This document shows, piece after piece, positions 28,797 to 39,609 of a stretch of 64,000 bases of DNA. Under the pieces are notes generated by a model. That model did not search any database. It was not told the DNA's origin and worked only from the letters and a program-made list of their open reading frames with translations. How positions within the stretch are numbered: position 1 is the stretch's first letter; every line of letters starts with the position of its first letter. Source of the stretch: Eremophila alpestris peregrina (lineage: Eukaryota > Chordata > Aves > Passeriformes > Alaudidae); the NCBI GenBank assembly GCA_009792885.1, contig WMCF01000007.1, positions 4,938,500 to 5,002,499 of the forward strand. Reading direction: 5' to 3'. Made by a program: the position numbers and the translations under genes.

Positions 28797-30857
28797 TCCC
28801 TCAGTCTCCCAAAATACAGTGAGCACAGTTTTTGAGATAAACTCAAGCAAAAGCATGAATGATCTTGCATATTGTTATTCACATCTATGCATTTCAACAT
28901 GCTAACTCACCCATGCTTCTGCCTGTTGGCCCAGAGCCCACATAAACACGATTATATATGCAGTATTTTATAGGGGCACCCATATATCTAACGACTAACT
29001 AGATTAGACTGGATTTGCACAACCTGGCCGAAGACTGATGGAGCCCCTGTCTGGCAGCCAAAGTGACTCTGGTCCTACTCAAATCCTTCTAAGAGCCTTC
29101 TTCCCAAGTCACAAAATGTCCTCAATGTATTGCTGATGAAAGATGTGCATGTTGCATCACTTTTGACAATTTTAACTCAATTATCTTCTTGAAATACATC
29201 ATACATGTCTACTTCTTGTTAAGATTATTTGTTTTCTATTATTTGTAAAAACTCTGTAAACAATGCTGCTATTCCCTCTAAAACAGAAATTCACACTTGT
29301 GAAGGACAGTAGATGGGCAGAGGTGCCCCAAAGCTGTTTTAGCACTATATCATGATGGCATTTTTAAGTAACGTTTTTCTTACACACATTTAAGATTTAC
29401 AAATACCCATTTATTTTTAAAATACTTTATTACATTTAAAGGCTTATTAGTAAAATTTCACCTTTTGTGCAGACAGACACAATCATGGCTATGATTCAGC
29501 TGAAACTCCTGGTCTCAGTGACAGTTTCTTGAGTAACAGGAGAGGATTAAGTCCCCAGCTTAAAAGCTACTTTCAAATCAAGTAAACAAACCGGTCTGAG
29601 GTTCACCACACCTTTCTTACCAAGGAGTCTCCATCTGAAAGGCATAATGCAAAAGAAACGCCTGTCAGAAAATTGAGTGGCAATACTAGGCATCCCACCT
29701 CAAGTAGTTCCTAAGATATTACATTTACACTAAATTGTAGGTTAGTACTCTTTCCTATCACACCCACAAAAGGGAAAAAACTGTCTGAAGCATGAGAGAA
29801 ACAGAATAAGGAGGTATGATTAGTAGGTGGACCAATATTATTTTTCAATGCTGACTAGTCAAAATAATCCAGCTTTGCTCCTTGGGGTCCTCCTGAATAA
29901 AACATACTGTCTCACAACATCTACCGGTTCCATCTACCCAACAACATTTACTGTTTCCATCAACATCTTCCAGGGGCTGGTCAGCTCACATTGTTACCAA
30001 ACTAAATGCATCAGTCCAGCCACACCTCCGCCATAGCTCAATTCCTCTTGAGCCATTATACCTCTTGTCTTTTCTCCAGTCCTCACTGAGCTGCCCATCA
30101 TATCCATGTGCAGAGTGGGAAGGGAACAGCAAGTCACACCTGCAGGGAGACAGACCTCAATAGAACTGCTCTGAAATTAGTCTTAGTGCTGCACAGGCAG
30201 AGCTCAGACACCAAAAGACACAGATCTCCATCAGAGTCACAACTCTTAGTGTATACTAATCCAGGAAATGAAACCAGGAGGAATCACCTTGGAGAAGACA
30301 ACCTATGTTTTACCCACAAGCCCTGAGTCTCAGCAAAAAGGAAAACAATCAGAAATCAGCCTAATTTCTAGTAACAGGCAGCTCAAAACTACTTTGTAGG
30401 AGCTTCCAGCTGACCAAAGAAAATGGAGTCACTGTGAAACACTGTAAAAAAGAATGAAGAGTAAGATGCTTCATGAAGTTGAGACATGTAAGCAGTATAG
30501 TTTAAAGTACAAAAAGAAAGGGGAAACAGCAAGCACATTTGTGATTAGGAAGTTTGGTGAACTTCTAACAAGAGACATAATTCATATTTGGGACAGGAAG
30601 TGTCTAGCAAAGGAGTACAGGGAGATTCAGAATTAACCTGGGACAAAGCAAAGAGAATTTGCCGGCCAAAGAAAGGCACAGCCATCACACAGATCTATGG
30701 CAGTACTCTGATACTGTGAGCATAGATGAGAATCCGAAGCAGCAAATGAAAGCACATGTGAATCAGAGCCATGAAGGACAGTAGTGCCAGAGTCCACATG
30801 AAATCAGAGAATACTCTGGAAAGACATCCAGTGCCAAGGTTTTTTCTATACTTCACC

Positions 30858-31000
30858 ACAGAATCACACAATGGTTGCAATTAGGAGGGATCTCTGGAGA
30901 ACATTTGGTCCAACCTCTTAGCCAGTGCAGGTTCACTCAGAGCAGGCTGCACAGGATCACATCCATGTGGACTTTAAATATGTCCAGAGGAGATACATGT
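30858..31000 (-). mobile_element. CR1 LINE 3' fragment
   Basis: The plus strand begins with the antisense CR1 end (CAGAATCACACAATGG, GGTCCAACCTCTTAGCC) and continues through GAGCAGGCTGCACAGGATCA and a TATGTCCAGAG word. This is the standard order of the CR1 3' UTR read in reverse. It is diverged and truncated. Confidence 0.88.
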
Positions 31001-32260
31001 CAGCATTGCTCTTATCATTCCAAGCCGTTACTGAAAGGGTCTCACTCCTCCCCTGCTCCTTTGAAACATGTTGACTTTTTTAATCCCCAAACGGATGATT
31101 TGTGATTTAGACTGCAAAATTGTATAACGTGCAGAATGAAAGACTGGTGAAGGGCAAAATCTGGAGCTGAGCTGACATGTCGGCCCAAGTTAAATTGACA
31201 CTGTTTGGTCTCTCATGGACTGTGAACTGCAGCTGTATCATGGACCAAATCCTGAAGAAAACTGTCAAATGTCCTAGCATGGGATAGCCAGACCAGTATT
31301 TTTGTGACCTTATTACAGGTCTAAACAAGTACCCTCAGATTTAACTCAGGTTCCATTTGAAGGCATCAGGAGGATAATTCGTCTCATTGGAAGAAGATAA
31401 ACGACAACTGTACAAAACCTCAATTAAATGTCTCATCTGGAAAATGACACTGATAGTGCTGTAGAAGCAAACACACCCAGCAGAGAAAACAAGAGGAGAA
31501 CGTGGGGAAAGCCTCCCAAGGGAAAGCAGGAATGGGGCAGAAGGAAGGTGACCAATGCCTGGCAAGAGTAATCCCCAGGCTGCAGTACAGAAGTTCCCCA
31601 GCTCTGGGGGCTGCTTGAGGGATGTATGTTATCTGTAAGTATTGCACAGGACATCCCTGTGATTAACTGAAGGGTCAGCTCTCCATTTCTCCTGTGGGAT
31701 ACCTGGGGTGAGGCTCAAGGCTCATTTCCAAATGCAGCTCATAAATACCAAAAAGGTCAGACGGAGAAATCACTACTTCCTACCAAAAAGACGATTAAAA
31801 TTAGGTCAAAAAGTAGAAAATATCAAATCCATTGTTTAATCTAAATCTAGTATTGCTGCAAAAGATCTTTATCTGTTGGAAGAGCTTTCCTCAGCCTGTG
31901 GGAGATGCCCTGGATTGTTAATCAATCTTCACAGCACGTTTAGAGGTCAAATAGTATCACCTTTCATGTTGTTTTCAGAGAACCACAGGAAAACAACACC
32001 TCCTTAGCAAGAGCTTGTTTAAGTATTTGATGTTTGCTTATCGGGTTAAGCCCTCCATTGACAAACCTTTCACACTGATTGAAGAGTACAAATTCCACTG
32101 GAAAAGAAGCAGTCTTCAATACAATCTTATTTAGCAAAATACTTAAAGTACCTGAGCTTTTATGGCCCTTTAAATTTCTAAAAATCTTAAACTTCTTGAC
32201 GCAGCTCATTGATACTGAATACCAGAAATTTGCCTTCAGCAAACTTATTACAAAATCTGC
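31001..32260. other. Intergenic, no gene seen
   Basis: AT-rich unique sequence with only short unrelated frames. No repeat was recognised. Confidence 0.55.
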
Positions 32261-32269
32261 TTCTGTAAA

Positions 32270-32640
32270 CTAAAATTTGCGCTGCTAAATTAAGGGCCCC
32301 AAAATCCCAAAATAGTACTGGAAAATGAAGTTCTCAGAAAAAGAGGGAAAACTGCCTGATCTTAAAAAATGTACGACTTCTGCTATCGCAGCCACTGCTG
32401 TTAATGCCCGGTGATTAGGGTGAAATGTAATAAGGATTACAAATTGAGAATAGTTTATTAAGCAATTTATTTCCCCCTTTTACCGGGTTTGGAAAATTCC
32501 CTACAGTGCTCCCCTGAGCTTTCTGCCCCGGACGTTTAAAGATTACTGCTAATGCAACTTTGAAGGATTATGCCTTAGTATAATAGATCAAATCAAGAAA
32601 ATTAGTCTGGTTTTCTTCCTAAAGTTTCTTTTAATGTCAT
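32270..32640. promoter_or_regulatory. Candidate conserved enhancer with two OTX-type sites
   Basis: This block keeps CpGs in AT-rich DNA (TACGAC, TATCGCAG, CCCGGTG, ACCGGG, CCCCGGACG) and holds GGATTA twice (32434-32439 and 32565-32570), plus several TTAAT/TAATG cores. No protein frame fits. The composition resembles vertebrate developmental enhancers; conservation has not been tested. Confidence 0.35.
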
Positions 32641-32790
32641 CCTCTTTCTCTCTTTAACTGTTTTGCCTGAGGCCACAATTTATCACTTTGATAACACAAC
32701 AGTGGCTACATAAAAAAAGTGCTTTGAATGAAAAAGAAGGTGTGTCCCAGCTTCCAGTAAAGAGAGTCTGTATAAAAACTATTAAGAAAA

Positions 32791-32831
32791 GCTGCTTTTT
32801 TTTTTCTTTTTTCTTGCTTTTTTTTTTTTCC
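32791..32831. repeat. T-rich low-complexity tract
   Basis: Three runs of T broken by single C or G bases, about 40 bp. Confidence 0.9.
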
Positions 32832-33044
32832 TGGACTCCCATAGGTTTTGCTAGTGCTAGTTGTGGGCTCCCTGAACCATGTCCTGCTGCATGGGATACA
32901 TTCTGGGGCTTTTCATTTCCTTACAGATCTTTCTTCTCCTGGCACCCATCTGGTAATTGCTTGTGCTTGAACATCAGCATTCCAAGACATTTTTGTAGCT
33001 AAAATGCTCTTTTATGAATTCAGTATTTGTGAATAAAGAAGAAA

Positions 33045-33061
33045 TCTCTCTCTCTCTCTCT
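33045..33061. repeat. (CT)n microsatellite
   Basis: About eight CT dinucleotides in a row. Confidence 0.9.
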
Positions 33062-33488
33062 TAACCAAATAGATTTCCAAAACGTATTTTAGAGTTTTTT
33101 TTAACAGTGAGGTTAAAGACTAGAGCACATTGAAAGCTGCCTGGAAAGGTTTGCTCAAATTTAACACTAATGTAAATTCACTGAGTTCAGAAGCAATATA
33201 GCAGAGTTGAATTAAACTTTTTGATTCCACACGTAATTGAAAAACCACAGACTTCTTCAGACATTACCTGCCTGAAAAAATAAAGTTATATTTTCATGGA
33301 AATCAATATTCTGTGCAAAAATCAGTAGTATCATTACCACAGAAAGTATATACTGAGACTTCAGTATTTAACTCCATGTTTAGAAAACAAACAAGATGAA
33401 CATGCAAGTTTGAAGAAAAATATTCCATAGGCTGAAACTGTTAACAAGTGAAAATAGAAGTTTCCAGTGCTATCAGAGACATAATTTA

Positions 33489-33502
33489 ATGCCCTCTGGT
33501 GT
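33489..33502 (-). promoter_or_regulatory. CTCF-like site
   Basis: The reverse complement reads ACACCAGAGGGCAT, matching the CTCF core CCASYAGRGGGCRS except at the first and last positions. Motif match only. Confidence 0.4.
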
Positions 33503-35954
33503 TAATGGAATTATTCCAGTCGTTTCACATGGACTCTTTTGGAGTTAAAAGGCCCAATAGCTGTGAAATAAAATTAGGTTTGGTCTGAAAGAGAACACCC
33601 AAGACCAGGAGTGACAGTAGCCAGAGCCCCTTTCCTCCTGCTTACTGCCCTGCACTGAGCAGCCAGTGCCCGCAGTATCAGCTGCCGAGCCTCAGCCCTC
33701 CTCTGCACCCAGCTGAGAGGCAGCCAGGCAACACTGCCAAATGGAAAAAGTCTAAAATAATCATATAACAGCACCACAAACACTTATATTGCCATGGCTA
33801 GGGTGATTTCCAAGACCTCCTCCACGACAGAACGGGAATGGTTTGAGATGCAAGCAGTAGCAAGGCCAGCTCACACAGAAAGAAAAAGAAGGACCAGAAA
33901 TGAAGACCAGAAACTGCCTAAAGACTCCACTGCTGGCAGCAGTAGCAGAATGACTTGGTCAGTGTAGTCTACACACATGGTATAATGAAAAGCTATAATT
34001 TGTGTTTATCTTATAAAAAGGAAAATATCTCTAGGATCCAAGTAACAGAACTTGCAATGCAGGGACTTATAAAATTGTGGATGAAAATCATTGATCAAAA
34101 TAGCATACTTGTAATTTGGAATTAAACAATCCTGTTCCAGGTGCCATCATGCACTGTTGTGTCAATCCAGCCTCTCATATACATCCTTGACAGCTTCTTC
34201 TGTCCCCCATTCCTGTCATGATGGTTAAGAGGACAGCTGAGACTTCTCACCTTGGTGGTAATCTAAAATTAATATTTTAGATTAGTGTTCAAATAGCCCC
34301 TTAGTGTTCATCAGTCTATTAGTTCATCAACATATTTCTTGACAGTCTCCTTCCCATCCTGTAGAGCAATCTCATCTGACTAGTATGACATTTTAAATAA
34401 AGATACTTTTAATAAAGATGGAGATGAAAAAAAAAAGAAAAAAAAAGAAAGCCCTGCACTCTCCTAATTTCAGTTCCAGATTCATTAGTGCTTTTAGCTT
34501 TCAAGCCAGTTTGAAGTATTATGAGAACAATTTGCTGATGCATGCCACAGAAATATCTCAAAAAGGCAAACATATCAACATCACATGCCCCTTCTGATTC
34601 TATGTGAATCTGTTTAGTTTAGCAGTATTAAGAACAGGATTAAAGCCACAAGTGCTGCTTGTGTTTTATACAACAAATGCACTGAAATACCGCTCTTGCA
34701 GTGTTGTGTGCTGCTTGCCAGTGCTCATCACTGCACATTTGCTCCAGTACCATCACAGCAAGACAGCCACTTTTTTCCTGTAATTATTTCAAACAAAATA
34801 TTTTCAGACAGATACAACATAACATACTCTGTGTAAAAACAACCTGCATGGGTGCTGAATTAATAACCTGTTAATAATCTGTGAGATTATCTTTGGACAA
34901 TCTTCATCCCAAATTGTCAAGCAAATACATGTTTCCTATAGGTTTTTCATCACAGGTTCAACACAAATAGGGGAGGCTGTGGCTTCCACCTCTGTAAAAA
35001 CACTGGCAAGAGGAAATAGCAATATGCAGATGACAGACTGTGTATATCGTGGCCATGAGTAAGTGGATGGATAGTGGAGGAAGGTATTCCAAAACACAAA
35101 AGAGAGAACAAAAAAGAATGAAAGATGACAGAAAAATTCTGGGAAAACAATCTTTATGAGAAACCTGATGATCTCTCCTCCCAGTCTACTTCTTATCCAA
35201 CTGCCTGTGAGTATCCTATGTCTATGTCAGTAGTGCTAAACATGATTTACTCCATCAATGCAAAATGGTTATCAAAATTCTCCTGGATGCCTCATTAATA
35301 AAATGCTGTATTTCCTTCCTGCTGATCTGCAGCATTTTGGTAGTTTCCTCAGACTGGGGCTTTGTGCTAAGAGAACCTGAGCAGCAGTTAGCATGGGCAA
35401 GTTCACCATTTGCACGCAAACAACTTTAGGCAGGCCTGAGCAGCAGACACCAGAGGAAAAACTTCCAATGTTAAAACGCCAGTTACTCCCCCAGCTTTAA
35501 TTTTTATCTTTCATCATCCTCCTCCCTTGTTATTCAGTCAGCTGAGCAGAGCAGTGGGGTAGGCTGCTGGCAGCTCCCCTGGCTCTCTCTTGTGCAACCC
35601 AGCCCAGCCCCACAAGTCAGATCTGCTGTGACAAGACTCTGTCCCCACACAAGTTTTTTCACATGGGATTGCCAGTTATCAAACTAGACAGACAGATCAA
35701 CCTGTGACAATGCAGGTGCACGGATTTAAGTCAATTCTTATCACTTGCTAATATATATATAGGGTTTTCTCTTCCCAGGAGGTGCATGCTGGCAATCAGG
35801 AGCAGGACAGAGAGAAAATCATTTGAGGACAGCCTGAAGAAGGATGGGGCTCTGCAGACCACCATCTCCAAACGGAGGAGGCCAGTTATAACACTGGAGA
35901 AAGCTACTAAGATGCTGTTCCCTTGGATTAATTATTTTTCTTCTTCCACTGTGT
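33503..35954. other. Intergenic, no gene seen
   Basis: AT-rich unique DNA with an A-rich tract near 34427-34450. No exon or repeat family was recognised. Confidence 0.55.
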
Positions 35955-36981
35955 GGTTTCAGGTGACAGCATATATTCTGGCTGGTGACCAGTCAGTAAT
36001 GGGGTTCCACAGAGCTCCATTTTAGGGCCAGTTCTCTTCACTATCTTCATAAACAACTTGAATACAAGATTGAAAGGTAGTCTAAATTTGCTGCTAATAC
36101 TAAACTGGGGAGGTGTTGACTCCCTCAAAGGCAGAGAGGCCCTGCAGAGAGACCTTGACCAGTTAGAGAGCTGGGAAATCACCAAGTGCATGAAGTTCAA
36201 CAAGGGAAAGTGCTGGATTCTGCATCTGGGACAGGGAAACCCTGAACATACAGACTGGGGAATGAGAATGCTGGAAAGCAGTGCCATGGAAAGGGACCTG
36301 GGGGTCCTGGTCGATGGCAAATTGAGCATAATTCAGCAGTGCCCTGGCAGCCAGGAGGGCCATCTGTGCCCTGGGAGCATCAGGCACAACATCACCAGCC
36401 AGGCAAGGGAGGGGATTGTCCCACTGTGCTCTGCACTGGGGCAGCCTCACCTTGAATATTGTGTGCAGTTTTGGGCACCACAATGTGAGAAGGATATAAA
36501 GCTGTTGGAGAGCATCCAAGGGAGAGCAAGGAGGATGGTGAAGGGCTTTGAGGGTAAGCTCTGTGAGGAGTGGCTGAGGTCACTTGGTCTGTTCAGCCTG
36601 GAGAAGATGAGAGTGAGAGGAAACCTCACTGTGGTCTCAACTTCCTCATGAGGGGAAGACGAGGGACAGGGACTGATGTCATCTCAGTGGTGAGCAGTGA
36701 CAGGACCCAAGTGAATGGCCTGATGCTGTGTCAGAGGAGGTTCAGCTTGGATATGAAGAAAATGGTCTTCACCCAAAGGGTAGCTGGGCACTGGAACAGG
36801 CTCCCCAGGGACATGGTCACAGCACCAGCCTGACAGAGTTCAACAAGTGTTTGGACCAGCACACTCAGTGCCTCTCAAGAGGCACCTGATGTGACACTTG
36901 CAGTGTCCTGTGCAATATCAGGAGCTGGACTTGATGATCCTTGTGGGTCCCTTCCAACTCAGAATATTTTGTTCTTCTATG
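35955..36981 (+). mobile_element. CR1 LINE, degenerate reverse transcriptase and 3' end
   Basis: The sequence begins with the RT motif around NGVPQSSILGPVLFTIFINN and continues with LQRDLDQLESWE, MKFNKGKC, ERDLGVLVDGKLS, LEYCVQFWAPQ and LGLFSLEKMRVRGNL in the longest frame (36058-36651). A frameshift then moves the remainder (SDRTQVNGLM, HWNRLPRDMV) to the frame at 36570-36833. It ends in the CR1 3' terminus (TTGATGATCCTTGTGGGTCC then TTCTATG at 36981). The catalytic FADD motif reads FAAN at 36087-36098, and stop codons and frameshifts break the ORF, so it is dead. The 5' boundary is approximate and the element is strongly 5' truncated. Confidence 0.95.
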
Positions 36982-38730
36982 CTACAGTATGTTAGTCACG
37001 TAAGTTTGACTTGAATGCCAAACATCTGCAAGTGCCTCCACAGAAACAACAGTGTGGGATGTGCTCAAGCAGAAGAGTCTATTGCTTCATTGAGCTGCTG
37101 TTTAGTAGGTTTTCAAATATTTGGGACCATCCTCTTATGGACTTTTGGATTGTTTTCAGAGCACACTTACTGCAGGCTGACTGATGCACTTGGAGCAACA
37201 AACCATATGAGATGGTCAGGATTTTCACATTTCAAAGGCTGCACTCCTAATGATACTTAAGATATTCCTCTGTATCTAGCATCAAAAGGCATTGCTGTGG
37301 GCCAATTTTAGTGGAAATCAAGTCTTTCCAGATTCCTGGCTTTTGCTGGAATCAGTATGAGTCTTATCAGAGTGGGAAAAACTCCTAGCAGGTTTCCTCT
37401 GCACAGATGTATACAGCAGCAGGGAAAAGAGATTTGCAGGAGACCAAGGGGAAAAAAACCAGCCTGACTCAGGTTTAGCCAGTTTTTAGAGAAGCTGAAG
37501 CAACCCAAAAAAAATCTGGTTTATCTGGAAAAATTTGCTCTGTTAGCAAAGCACCTGGTGAGATCCCTCTACACCTTTTTGAATGGCCTAACTACCAGCT
37601 TAGGGGACATGAGACTTTCCTATACCTCTGAAGTTGTCAGCCATAAATGGAGTTGTCTTCAAAGGTATCTAGGACACACTGAAATAGGAATTGAGAGGAT
37701 GCTTTTTTGGAAAGTACTGTATTGCAGCAAACAAACATCATCTTCCCATATAGATGAAGATAGAGCACTGTTTGTCATAGCCAGTAATTCTGCTGACATT
37801 TTAGGGAAATGACTGGAAAAATTGGCATCTCCAGTATCAAGCTATTTTTAGGATCATTCAAGATCATTTCAAGACAAGTGATGGCTGAATTTGGAACAAT
37901 CATCAAGAAACAGAGTAGCTATCAACATGGTTTATGCAGAAGTGATTCAGGATCTGAAACACGTTCTCCTCTAGCTCATAATTTTTTCCACACTTTTTTT
38001 TTAACCTTCCCCTGCCCTCAGCTGATGGATGAATCATTATCCTCTGACAACTAGATGTTAATTAAAGACCATTTGCTTTCTATTTGCTCCAGAACCTTTC
38101 CTTATAAGTAATAAAAATCTGGAAATATTCTCATAAGGTTTCATTTGATAAAGCTGCCTTAAAGACATTTTTCTACAACAGACAATTCTTATGTATAGGA
38201 GGCAGTCTGAACAGCAGACAAAGTGAACATTTTATTAACCAAACATATCTCCAAAAATATCAGTAGATTGCACAAGAGACTCTCTGCTGATGCTGCTTTC
38301 CTCCTACATGAGATGGCAGATGCCAAGAACTTTTGTAACCTTTGCCCTACATAAGTCTGAAGGAAAAGTGATGAAATTAGAAGACATGCCACCTACAGAT
38401 GATGGTAAGCAGTATTCATGGACTTCGAAGCAAGAGCACAAAAGGTATGGCAGAACAAATAAGCTGCATTTAAGCTGTACATATGTGTAAAGACTCAAAT
38501 CCTGAAGCAGTCTGTGTGACTCTGGAGAGAACTTAAGCACATTCATTTCACTCAGTTGTGTTGCTGAAAATAAGTGAGAGCTGTGAACCACTCAATTACT
38601 CTTGCAGCATAAAAGCAAAGGTGACTCCCTTGCCAAGTGTGTTTCATTCACAGGCCAATGAGAATAAGACACTTGTCTCAGGCTCTGAGGATCTCCTGAT
38701 TGCAGCTGTTGTACCTGCAGAGCAATCTGG
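36982..38730. other. Intergenic, no gene seen
   Basis: Unique AT-rich DNA with no supported exon or repeat. Confidence 0.55.
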
Positions 38731-38734
38731 CTCT

Positions 38735-39100
38735 CCCCAACCCGCGGCGGTTCATGCTCGTCAGTGAGCACCACAGCTGTGTGCTGCACTTAACGAGACA
38801 GGGGGTTTTAAATGACTCTACTGCGTTTGGAGCAAAATAGCCTTAAGCTGCTTTAAATTAGATCCTAGCCAGATTGATTTAAAAAAAAATTTAAAATCCC
38901 TCAAGGCTGCCCTCTAATGCCAGCAGCAGAATTCTGCTCAAACAGTCTTTCCATCATGTACCATTTGATGAGAACTTAATCGAGGACCTGAGCACTTTGC
39001 ATCAATAACTAGAGCAAAAAAACAGACATCCTACTTCTTAACTAGCAGAAATTTGATCATTTTAGCACAGAGGGGGAAAAAATGAAAAAGGGAGAGAGGT
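38735..39100. promoter_or_regulatory. Candidate conserved non-coding element
   Basis: This block retains CpGs (CCCGCGGCGG, CTCGTCAG, TTAACGAG, ACTGCGTTTGG, AATCGAGG) and has homeodomain cores (TTAAATTAGATCC, TTTAAATG), an AT palindrome near 38879, and GCAGAATTCTGC, a 12-bp palindrome near 38926. No coding potential is seen. A CTCF-like word lies inside it. Confidence 0.35.
38908..38921 (-). promoter_or_regulatory. Weak CTCF-like site
   Basis: CTGCCCTCTAATGC agrees with the reverse CTCF core CTGCCCYCTNSTGG at all but two positions. Motif match only. Confidence 0.3.
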
Positions 39101-39590
39101 GTCTAGTGCTACTCACAAATCCAGCTAATCGTGACTTGAACCAAATCTTCTGTTTCTCAATAATTTATATTCTATAAAGCTTCCCATAGTCATTGTTTTG
39201 TTACACTGAGTTTTTTTTGAAAGAAAGGTGACTTGCTCATTATTGAAAGGCTGTATTTAAAATGCAGCAATGTTTTTATTTAGGCAAAAATTCTATCAAT
39301 AAGCTTAGTCAAACCAAGGTTATATCAGTTTCTTAAGAATTGGGAAATATTAACTTAGGTGATAACATATATGCCTAACAGCATGCTTGGATTGCATTAA
39401 CTGCATTTTTAGAGCTGTATCAGCTGGTGTCCATGCTAGGAACTTTTCATCATCTGATGTAAATTCTGAGATCTGATTAATCAGGCACTGTTCCATAATA
39501 CTGAATTTCATGCATCTGATCACACACAAAGTTTATTTTTAGCAATTTGACTGGAAAATAAAAGGCGAGTTAGAAACCTCAGGCGCTGGT
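39101..39590. other. Intergenic, no gene seen
   Basis: AT-rich unique DNA between the candidate block at 38.7-39.1 kb and the CTCF-like site. Confidence 0.5.
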
Positions 39591-39595
39591 AACGA

Positions 39596-39609
39596 TCACT
39601 AGAGGGCAG
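39596..39609 (+). promoter_or_regulatory. CTCF-like site
   Basis: TCACTAGAGGGCAG matches the CTCF core CCASYAGRGGGCRS at every position but the first. It points toward HELT and is divergent from the weaker match at 38908. Motif match only. Confidence 0.5.

Larger units (their letters stand above)
16691..30857. other. Gene-poor intergenic region
   Basis: No recognisable exon or RNA gene was found on either strand. Frames up to 134 codons occur (for example 19489-19890 minus, 26578-26982 plus), but none shows a known domain or splice-bounded structure. The content is unique AT-rich DNA, short simple repeats and pyrimidine-rich stretches (25100-26000). Confidence 0.6.

Noticed and set aside
36163..36519. 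Minus-strand 118-codon frame
   Set aside because: It is antisense to the CR1 reverse transcriptase remnant on the plus strand.
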